Shown here: in pieces, positions 15,518 to 20,082 of the stretch
Numbering within the stretch: position 1 is the stretch's first letter
Layout: every line of letters starts with the position of its first letter
Assembly (NCBI GenBank): GCA_031423755.1
Contig: JANPGC010000024.1
Coordinates: 1-20,082 of the forward strand
DNA length: 20,082 nucleotides
Direction of reading: 5' to 3'
Origin: JANMEX01 sp031423755
GTDB lineage: Bacteria; Pseudomonadota; Alphaproteobacteria; Rhizobiales; Rhizobiaceae
Notes under the pieces: model-generated
What the model saw: the letters and a program-made list of their open reading frames with translations, nothing else
What the model was told of the DNA's origin: nothing
Databases searched by the model: none
Program-made: the position numbers and the translations under genes

Positions 15518-15546
15518 TTGCAAAACGGCTTGTTTGTCCGTATGTC
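15518..15546 (+). promoter_or_regulatory. probable promoter of tRNA-His
   Basis: TTGCAA (15518-15523) and TATGTC (15541-15546) are 17 bases apart, and the -10 ends 43 bases before the mature tRNA 5' end. It lies just after the phasin terminator, which would make the tRNA an independent unit. Confidence 0.4.
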
Positions 15547-15589
15547 ACGCCTCGCTGGAAGGGCTTTTATTGCCGAAGATGGCAAGTGT

Positions 15590-15666
15590 GCGATTGTAGC
15601 TCAGTTGGTTAGAGCGCCGGATTGTGGATCCGGAGGTCGACGGTTCGAGACCGCCCAATCGTACCA
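15590..15666 (+). tRNA. tRNA-His (anticodon GTG)
   Basis: The 77-base sequence folds as a complete tRNA. The acceptor arm pairs GCGATTG with CAATCGT; the D-arm starts GCTCAGTTGG; the anticodon stem CCGGA/TCCGG holds loop TTGTGGA with anticodon GTG at 15624-15626; the T-arm is GACGG-TTCGAGA-CCGCC (outermost pair G-C by slippage). The CCA end is encoded. The base before G1 is T, so no G-1 is encoded, and the discriminator is A. Most bacteria use G-1 and C73 for histidine identity; alphaproteobacteria are the known exception with a co-evolved histidyl-tRNA synthetase. The first pair is G-U. Confidence 0.95.
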
Positions 15667-15683
15667 TTCTTCTTCAAAACATT

Positions 15684-15984
15684 TCAAAGATGGCGGCCCG
15701 GGTCCATTTTCTCGTGAAGGACGCGGATGATCTTTATTCTGTTCTTCTCGGCTTTTTAAAAGATCGTGTGGCTTTGAAACTCAAACCGCATATACCCAAC
15801 TCGGAGACCGCTGGCCTGACATCCAGCCGAAGGCCAGCGTGTTTAAGAAGTCAAACTTCTCGAACAAGCCAGCAGAATAGTTTTCTGCATGATTGAGAGA
15901 CCAAGTTTCCAGACCGTGAAGCCAGATCGACTCCAGATCAGTTTTAGCCCGCTTTGACAGACTGTAACTTGATTTTGTCCGCAT
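15684..15984 (-). pseudogene. parE: decayed ParE-type toxin gene
   Basis: The intact N-terminal half begins MRTKSSYSLSKRAKTDLESI and continues LETWSLNHAENYSAGLFEKF, a typical ParE/RelE-fold toxin of which about 95-100 residues are expected. That frame ends early at a TGA at 15781-15783. The missing C-terminal half is still readable in another frame: GYMRFEFQSHTIF, a TAA (15756-15758) where the family has tyrosine, then KAEKNRIKIIRVLHEKMDP and GRHL before TGA at 15684-15686. A short RLDVRP stretch in the third frame fits the family's D-[IV]-R-P segment, implying two indels plus one nonsense change. The start ATG at 15984 overlaps parD by 41 bases, the usual parDE arrangement. The protein is very probably inactive. 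Confidence 0.85.
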
Positions 15985-16216
15985 GTTTGGCACGCATTTC
16001 AGCAAAGAATTCTTGGAGGGATTGCGGTTCGCTTATCCCACTCTCTTCGCCTTCAATCAAAGCTTGTATCAAAGCTTCACGTTTCTCGCGAAATTCGCGA
16101 TCCTTGCGGATCAGATCGCGGACATAGTCGCTGGCGCTGGCATAGTCGCCGCCTTCGACGCGGATATCGACCCAGTCCTTCATTGGCTCTGGCAGGCTGA
16201 TGTTCATGGATTTCAT
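15944..16216 (-). CDS. parD: ParD-type antitoxin
   Basis: A 90-residue antitoxin of the ParD/CopG family with an intact frame. The N-terminus MKSMNISLPEPMKDWVDIRV and the following YASASDYVRDLIRKDREFR form the ribbon-helix-helix DNA-binding domain. The C-terminal part (about 45-85, ALIQALIEGEESGISEPQSL and EFFAEMRAKHADK) would wrap the ParE toxin. The ATG at 16216 follows GGATGA at short spacing; the ATG at 16207 is also possible. It overlaps parE and lies downstream of the small membrane protein gene on the same strand, with its own promoter inside a palindromic operator. ParD normally represses its own promoter and neutralises ParE. Here the toxin gene is broken, so only the repressor or antitoxin role can remain. 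Confidence 0.9.
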   Translation of the reverse strand: MKSMNISLPEPMKDWVDIRVEGGDYASASDYVRDLIRKDREFREKREALIQALIEGEESGISEPQSLQEFFAEMRAKHADKIKLQSVKAG

Positions 16217-16230
16217 GGTTTCATCCAATC

Positions 16231-16277
16231 AATGGCATTATTTGGCAGATAATGACATATTATGCCATTGGCGGCAA
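16231..16277 (-). promoter_or_regulatory. parDE promoter and autoregulatory palindrome
   Basis: AATGGCAT (16231-16238) and its inverted copy ATGCCATT (16262-16269) flank an A/T-rich core that also matches at several further symmetric positions. On the minus strand TTGCCG (16272-16277) and CATTAT (16249-16254), 17 bases apart, give a promoter whose -10 lies inside the palindrome. This is where a ribbon-helix-helix antitoxin would bind to repress its own operon. The operator role is inferred from position and symmetry. Confidence 0.5.
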
Positions 16278-16293
16278 TTGCCTGCCGAGGCAA
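16278..16293. other. short hairpin between the small membrane protein gene and parD
   Basis: TTGCCT (16278-16283) and AGGCAA (16288-16293) form a perfect 6-bp stem with loop GCCG. On the minus strand it lies after the small membrane protein gene and before the parD promoter, but no T-run follows, so it is at best a weak transcript end. Confidence 0.3.
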
Positions 16294-16350
16294 ATGACCG
16301 CTTTCGGACGTGAATCCTGTGGTCAGCAGGTCAACCCCATCGCTTCAACG

Positions 16351-16590
16351 CTATCCCTTGCGCATGGCCTTGATCGAAAAAATGACAGCCAAGATTACCA
16401 CTGGCAGGATCACCACAAGGTCCACCCGTATGTCGCACCCGCCCTCACAGCTGTTGAAGGCATACTGGTTCCAAACCAGAGTCGCGCCAATCAGGCCAGC
16501 TGTGAGCCAGTAAATCTGCGGTGCGTGGCGGAAGCGGATGACGGCGGCAAAGCTGGCGGCAATGACGGCGAGAAATATCAAAAGACCCAT
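16351..16590 (-). CDS. small hypothetical inner-membrane protein
   Basis: A 79-residue protein with three predicted membrane segments: MGLLIFLAVIAASFAAVI at the N-terminus, YWLTAGLIGATLVW in the middle, and VDLVVILPVVILAVIFSI near the end, closing with a basic KAMRKG tail. Between helices two and three, NSCEGGCDIR carries two cysteines four residues apart, which could be disulfide-bonded or bind a ligand. The start at 16590 is supported by GAGGG about six bases upstream; an in-frame TTG at 16611 is less likely. It is 48 bases downstream of xseA on the same strand and may share its transcript. I do not recognise the family. Frame, ribosome binding site and transmembrane pattern make it a likely real gene. 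Confidence 0.72.
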   Translation of the reverse strand: MGLLIFLAVIAASFAAVIRFRHAPQIYWLTAGLIGATLVWNQYAFNSCEGGCDIRVDLVVILPVVILAVIFSIKAMRKG

Positions 16591-16638
16591 ATTGCACCCT
16601 CTTGTGGACAAGATTTCATGGAACCAGAACGATTGGCT

Positions 16639-18192
16639 CTAGAACAGCGCTCCTTGCGCCGACAGCGCAGCCTTGGGCTTCGCCTTCGCCGGAGCAGGAG
16701 AGCCAGATGTCTCCTGCACCTGCACAGTGCCATCCGCAAACTGGAGGCTCAAATACTGCCCCGCGCCGACTGCCGCTTTGGCCCGCACCATGGCGCCGTG
16801 CTCATCTCGCACCAGTGCAAATCCGCGCTCCAGAATGCGCTTGTGGCTGATACCCTCAGCCAGCCGCCAGACCGCCGCCAGCCGGTCGCCGCCGCGATGC
16901 AGCCGCGTTTTCAGTGCCGTATCGGCCCGCGCGGTCATACCCGCAATCTTCTGCCTTCCGATCTCAACTTTTGCGGAAAGCGCCGCAGGGCTGACTTGAC
17001 CGGCCAGCCGGTCAAACCGCTGCCGCCGCCGCAAAAGCACGCCATCTACCGAACGCGCCGCGCGGTCTCCCAACACCGCAATGTTCTGTGTCCGCCGCTC
17101 CATCATCCGCATCAAAAGCTCCGGATGCAGCCGTGCTGATGCGCCGTTCACAAACCGCGCATGCTTGACATCGACGCCCGATTTCAACCCGCGCTCAAGC
17201 CGCGTCACTGCCTCATCAAACCGGCGGCGGGGCAGGGCGAGCAACATGTCCGGCGAAGGCAAGCCGCGCGCGGATGATGCAACCGCCTGGCGCTTCCGCT
17301 CAAACAGCCGCGACTGGCCGCCCGAAAGCCGCGCCGCAAGGCTGGCAAGCGTCGCCTCAAGCTCGGCCTTTACCGGCACGGCAATCTCCGCAGCGCCAGT
17401 GGGCGTCGGCGCACGTACATCAGCGGCGTAATCAATCAGCGTCCAGTCGGTCTCGTGGCCAACAGCCGAAATCACCGGAATGTCCGATGCCGCGACGGCG
17501 CGCACGACGATCTCATCGTTGAAGCCCCAAAGATCCTCCAGCGACCCGCCGCCGCGCGCCACGATGATGACATCCGGACGGGCAATGCCGAGCGAAGGGT
17601 CGAGCGCATTAAACCCGTTTACCGCCGCCGCGACTTCCGGCCCGCACGTGTCACCCTGCACGCGCACCGGCCAGATGATGACGTGCAGCGGGAACCGGTC
17701 GGTGATGCGGTGGATGATGTCGCGGATAACCGCGCCGGTCGGCGAGGTCACGACGCCGATCACCTTCGGCATAAAGGGCAAAAGCTGCTTGGCCGCATCG
17801 GAAAACAGACCCTCGGCGGAGAGCTTGCGCTTGCGCTCTTCCAAGAGCGCCATCAGCGCGCCCGCGCCCGCAGGCTCAATCTGCTCGATGACAATCTGGT
17901 ATTTCGAAGAGCCGGGGAATGTGGTCAGTTTGCCGGTGGCAATCACCTCCATACCCTCTTCGGGCAGGAATTTCAGCTTGCCCATCGACCCGCGCCAGAC
18001 CACGGCCTCGAGCCGCGCCTTGTCATCCTTCAGCGAAAAATAAGCATGACCCGAGGAATGCGGCCCGCGATAGCCGGAAATCTCGCCGCGCACCCGCACA
18101 TTGCCGAACGAATCCTCGACAAGCCGCTTCAGCGCCCCGGAAATCTCCGAGACGGTGAATTCGGCGGCATTGGTCGGCGATTCGTCACTCAT
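16639..18192 (-). CDS. xseA: exodeoxyribonuclease VII large subunit
   Basis: A 517-residue protein, the catalytic large subunit of exonuclease VII, which degrades single-stranded DNA from both ends to oligonucleotides together with several XseB small subunits. The N-terminal OB-fold (about 1-110) includes FTVSEISGALKRLVEDSFG, VRVRGEISGYRGPHSSGHAY and FSLKDDKARLEAVVWRG. The catalytic domain has VIGVVTSPTGAVIRDI (about 144-159), VARGGGSLEDLWGFND (211-226), ISAVGHETDWTLIDYAADVR (from 241) and APTPTGAAE. A basic coiled-coil region follows, and the chain ends QGALF. The length is close to the usual range for alphaproteobacteria. The ATG at 18192 begins at the expected family N-terminus. It is divergent from the unknown gene at 18288, with 95 bases between. 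xseB is not in the window. Confidence 0.95.
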   Translation of the reverse strand: MSDESPTNAAEFTVSEISGALKRLVEDSFGNVRVRGEISGYRGPHSSGHAYFSLKDDKARLEAVVWRGSMGKLKFLPEEGMEVIATGKLTTFPGSSKYQIVIEQIEPAGAGALMALLEERKRKLSAEGLFSDAAKQLLPFMPKVIGVVTSPTGAVIRDIIHRITDRFPLHVIIWPVRVQGDTCGPEVAAAVNGFNALDPSLGIARPDVIIVARGGGSLEDLWGFNDEIVVRAVAASDIPVISAVGHETDWTLIDYAADVRAPTPTGAAEIAVPVKAELEATLASLAARLSGGQSRLFERKRQAVASSARGLPSPDMLLALPRRRFDEAVTRLERGLKSGVDVKHARFVNGASARLHPELLMRMMERRTQNIAVLGDRAARSVDGVLLRRRQRFDRLAGQVSPAALSAKVEIGRQKIAGMTARADTALKTRLHRGGDRLAAVWRLAEGISHKRILERGFALVRDEHGAMVRAKAAVGAGQYLSLQFADGTVQVQETSGSPAPAKAKPKAALSAQGALF

Positions 18193-18287
18193 GCCGCCAC
18201 CAGCCGCAATCCATCCGCGCCCGTCAAGCGCAGGTTTTTGCCGATCCGCATTACCATTTTACAACCCATCGCCTGTATGCTTCCCCC

Positions 18288-19226
18288 ATGACCGCCTCTG
18301 TTCTCCATTATGACTTGCCCAACACCAATTTCCAGCGGGCCATTTTCACCGCCGCCGGACTGTTTGCGCTCATAATATGTCCTTATGAGCTGTGGGGCGG
18401 CGTCTGGCCGCTCAATTTTACGTCGCCATTTTTCGGCTTCATCATGCTCGGCGGCATGAGCGTCGGCGCTGGCATCACTTACGCCGGCGCGTTCACGCCA
18501 TCGCTCGATTACCGGCTCAGTCCCGGCTTCCTTGTCGTCGATTGGCACTATCTCTGGGGCAACAGCCGCCAAACCTTCCGCACCGCCGACATCTCGTCCG
18601 TCACCGTCATAAGGCGCGAACAAATGGAAGGCCCTGACGATTGGTACGCCATGATCAACCTGACCGCAGGCCGCCCGATGGCGTCGAGACCGCTGAGCAC
18701 CAAGGAAGCAGCGGAAAGGCAGGCGGAGGAGTTCAAGGCGGCGCTGGGGATGTGGCCCAATCACCACCGTGGCTGCAACCCGCCCGCCGCGCCAGCCCGC
18801 TTCAGTCTGATCTCGCCTTCAAACCCCGGCGAGGTCAGATTGTCCAAACTCTCCAAGATATGCTGCGCCATCGCTTCGATGATCGGCGAGCGGCGGCCAC
18901 GGGCCCGGATGAGGCCGATTTCGACGTCGGGGAGGGGGATGAAGCCGTCTGCCTCGCCGAGCACGCGCATGCCTGAGCGGAGCGAACATTCGGCCAGCAC
19001 CGAGACGGCGAGGCCGGCCAGCACTGACGCGATGAGGACGGTGGCGGACCAGGAGGTGAAGAGGACGCGGTGCTCGCGCCGCATGTTGGACAGCGCCTCG
19101 GCGGCCGAGCGACGCCAGACACAATTGGGGCGACCGAAAGCAAGCGGGAGGATCGGCTCTTCATGGACTGCGTGGTTGGCCGAGGTGACCCATAACAACG
19201 GCTCGCGGCGGACGATTTCCGAATAG
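18288..19226 (+). CDS. hypothetical two-helix membrane protein with an antisense run-on frame
   Basis: The first part looks like a real protein of about 158 residues. Two membrane helices lie at about 17-40 (AIFTAAGLFALIICPYELW) and 47-70 (SPFFGFIMLGGMSVGAGITY). A soluble region of about 85 residues follows, with SPGFLVVDWHYLWG and ISSVTVIRREQMEG. This is reminiscent of small membrane proteins with a PH-like domain, but I do not recognise the family. After about AAERQAEEFKAALGMWP no stop occurs in frame until 19226. From about residue 159 (position 18761) the frame is antisense to the LysR gene and becomes Ser/Arg-rich, as shadow frames do. The native stop was probably lost, or the protein really has a long non-conserved tail. 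Body confidence is high, end position low. Confidence 0.6.
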   Translation: MTASVLHYDLPNTNFQRAIFTAAGLFALIICPYELWGGVWPLNFTSPFFGFIMLGGMSVGAGITYAGAFTPSLDYRLSPGFLVVDWHYLWGNSRQTFRTADISSVTVIRREQMEGPDDWYAMINLTAGRPMASRPLSTKEAAERQAEEFKAALGMWPNHHRGCNPPAAPARFSLISPSNPGEVRLSKLSKICCAIASMIGERRPRARMRPISTSGRGMKPSASPSTRMPERSEHSASTETARPASTDAMRTVADQEVKRTRCSRRMLDSASAAERRQTQLGRPKASGRIGSSWTAWLAEVTHNNGSRRTISE

Positions 19227-19690
19227 CCCTGCTCGGGCACGTGGGTAATCAAGGCGAGGTCAATGACGCCGCGATTGATCTGTTCCATCAGATTGACCGT
19301 CGGCTCACAGATGATTGACAATTCGACGCGCGGGTTCGACCGCGCGAACCGCGCCATGATTTCCGGCAGGAAACGATCGGCATAATCATCCGGCATGCCG
19401 ATGCGAATGTGGCCCTCAAGCTTGGTGTCGTCGAACGCCAGCACCGTCTCGGAATTCAGCCGCAACATCCGGCGGGCAAAGTTCAGGAGCTTTTCGCCGT
19501 CTTCGGTCAGCCGGTTGTTACGCCCGTCCTTCTCGAACAGCGTCTTGCCGATCCGCTCTTCAAGGCGGCGCATCTGCATGGAAACGGCAGACTGGGTTTT
19601 ATGCACCTCATCCGCCGCGCGGGTGAACGAGCCCGCATCAGAAATGGCGACGAAAGTCTGTAGCTGGTCAAGATCAAGCGGGCTGGCCAT
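18761..19690 (-). CDS. LysR-family transcriptional regulator
   Basis: A 309-residue LysR-type regulator. The N-terminal winged helix-turn-helix is textbook: LDLDQLQTFVAISDAGSFTR, AADEVHKTQSAVSMQMRRLE, then ERIGKTLFEKDGR and LTEDGEKLLNFARRML. The effector-binding domain starts around residue 92 (GHIRIGMPDDYADRFLPEIM) and includes DLALITH and FTSWSATVLIASVLAGLAVS. It has three cysteines (C128, C190, C235), reminiscent of redox-sensing LysR proteins such as rhizobial LsrB, but orthology is not established. The ATG at 19690 is supported by GGAG six bases upstream; an in-frame TTG at 19702 is unlikely. It is divergent from the DUF1127 gene across about 200 bases containing a palindrome. Its 3' end overlaps the run-on frame of the converging membrane-protein gene. 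Confidence 0.93.
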   Translation of the reverse strand: MASPLDLDQLQTFVAISDAGSFTRAADEVHKTQSAVSMQMRRLEERIGKTLFEKDGRNNRLTEDGEKLLNFARRMLRLNSETVLAFDDTKLEGHIRIGMPDDYADRFLPEIMARFARSNPRVELSIICEPTVNLMEQINRGVIDLALITHVPEQGYSEIVRREPLLWVTSANHAVHEEPILPLAFGRPNCVWRRSAAEALSNMRREHRVLFTSWSATVLIASVLAGLAVSVLAECSLRSGMRVLGEADGFIPLPDVEIGLIRARGRRSPIIEAMAQHILESLDNLTSPGFEGEIRLKRAGAAGGLQPRW

Positions 19691-19720
19691 AGTGGGCTCC
19701 AATTAACATCACAGATAATG

Positions 19721-19731
19721 ATGCTAAGCAT
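19721..19731. promoter_or_regulatory. palindrome upstream of the LysR gene, possible LysR box
   Basis: ATGCT-A-AGCAT is a perfect inverted repeat centred on A, inside a T-N(about 11)-A context typical of LysR binding sites. It lies 31-41 bases upstream of the LysR start codon, between it and the divergent DUF1127 gene. Autoregulation is the normal pattern for LysR genes. No regulator-specific evidence exists. Confidence 0.4.
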
Positions 19732-19763
19732 TAGAAACATTCGTTTGTTAAATCAATGAGAAT

Positions 19764-19769
19764 CTATAT
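19764..19769 (+). promoter_or_regulatory. possible -10 element for the DUF1127 gene
   Basis: CTATAT at 19764-19769 resembles the -10 hexamer common in alphaproteobacteria. A good -35 at the right distance is not clear (TTGTTA at 19745-19750 is too close), so the promoter call is tentative. It would leave a leader of about 120 bases containing a hairpin and a GTGG-CCC-CCAC repeat. Confidence 0.25.
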
Positions 19770-19796
19770 GTTTGGAAACACTGCAAAAGCATAACC

Positions 19797-19811
19797 GGCT
19801 GAGAGTCAGCC
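19797..19811 (+). other. hairpin in the leader of the DUF1127 gene
   Basis: GGCTGA (19797-19802) and TCAGCC (19806-19811) form a perfect 6-bp stem with loop GAG, followed by CTTTATC. It could be an attenuator-like structure or a transcript end, but the T-run is interrupted. It precedes the palindromic motif at 19834-19847. Confidence 0.35.
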
Positions 19812-19894
19812 CTTTATCAGAAATCCTCAAACGTGTGGCCCCCACGCGGCAGGAAACCATTGTCTTTGTGCAGCTTTTTAGAAGGACTAAAGCC

Positions 19895-20082
19895 ATGACC
19901 ACGATCGATTGCCGGGAAACCACATCAGCGCCAACTGCCATCACCAATTTCGCTACCCGCACCGTGGAAAAAGTCGCCGCGTTGTTTCAAGCGTTCAAAA
20001 ATCGCCGCGAAATGTATCAGCTTGGCGAGATGAGCGATATTGAACTGGCGATTACGCGGGTGAAGGAGTTGGAGTCGTTGCT
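19895..20082 (+). CDS. DUF1127-like small protein (partial at window end)
   Basis: The first 62 residues of a small protein start at ATG 19895, with GAAGGA about eight bases upstream as ribosome binding site. The segment KNRREMYQLGEMSDIELA resembles the DUF1127 (YjiS-like) motif, a short arginine-rich helix found in small alphaproteobacterial proteins. Some of these bind RNA or affect phosphate and carbon metabolism. After DIELA the usual DIGLTR is not seen; the sequence reads ITRVKELESL instead, so this is a divergent member or carries a small deletion. The gene runs off the window. It is divergent from the LysR gene, which may regulate it. Confidence 0.65.
   Translation, partial: MTTIDCRETTSAPTAITNFATRTVEKVAALFQAFKNRREMYQLGEMSDIELAITRVKELESL

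Noticed and set aside
15590..16216. Integrated element at tRNA-His with flanking attachment repeats
   Set aside because: parDE lies against the tRNA, but I found no second copy of the tRNA 3' end downstream and no integrase gene in the window.
16252..17139. Long plus-strand open frame opposite the small membrane protein gene and xseA
   Set aside because: It is antisense to the small membrane protein gene and to a clear xseA gene, has no family resemblance and shows shadow-type composition.
1..20082. CRISPR array, insertion sequence or transposase
   Set aside because: No repeated spacer-like arrays, no terminal inverted repeats flanking a frame, and no transposase or integrase motif on either strand.

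Overview
The window looks like a chromosomal segment from an alphaproteobacterium of the order Hyphomicrobiales (Rhizobiales). Four things point there: a PdhS-type cell-cycle histidine kinase, a perfect CtrA box (TTAA-N7-TTAA) just upstream of that kinase, a phasin gene with a palindromic promoter operator, and a histidine tRNA without an encoded G-1 and with A as discriminator base. The last trait is typical of alphaproteobacteria. Genus and species cannot be fixed from the sequence alone.

Layout. Positions 1-211 hold only a possible gene tail. A small secreted SH3-domain protein (212-532, minus) and an EamA-type drug/metabolite transporter (805-1713, plus) are transcribed divergently. A complete polyamine ABC importer operon potFGHI follows (1940-5980, plus): binding protein, ATPase and two permeases. 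A strong hairpin lies between potF and potG. The potI stop codon directly abuts the stop codon of a convergent AsmA-family gene (5981-7828, minus). A non-coding stretch (7829-8172) ends in an intrinsic terminator pointing along the plus strand, with no plus-strand protein gene before it. This suggests an unannotated small RNA.

Next come three minus-strand genes, in transcription order: the 1193-residue PdhS-like kinase (14704-11123), an FbpA-type ferric iron binding protein (10985-9930) and a fused FbpB-type permease (9852-8173). No iron-transport ATPase is present in the window. The kinase and the phasin gene (14921-15370, plus) share a divergent intergenic region. It carries a CtrA box on the kinase side and an inverted repeat of PhaR-operator type over the phasin promoter. 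A clean terminator follows the phasin, then tRNA-His(GTG) at 15590-15666.

Almost touching the tRNA is a ParDE toxin-antitoxin locus (15684-16216, minus). The ParD antitoxin is intact, but the ParE toxin is broken by frameshifts and a nonsense codon. Upstream of it on the same strand are a small membrane protein (16351-16590) and xseA, the exonuclease VII large subunit (16639-18192). Divergent from xseA is an unrecognised membrane protein (from 18288). Its frame has no stop where its recognisable body ends and runs on antisense to a LysR regulator (18761-19690, minus). The window ends inside a small DUF1127 protein gene (from 19895, plus).

Functionally this is mostly core genome: nutrient import (polyamines, iron), envelope maintenance, cell-cycle signalling, carbon-storage granules and DNA repair. 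The parDE locus beside the tRNA is the only clearly accessory piece. No large unknown system is evident. The best leads are the candidate small RNA, the decayed toxin beside an intact antitoxin, the two-operator kinase/phasin region, the helically phased repeat before the EamA gene, and the read-through convergent gene pair.
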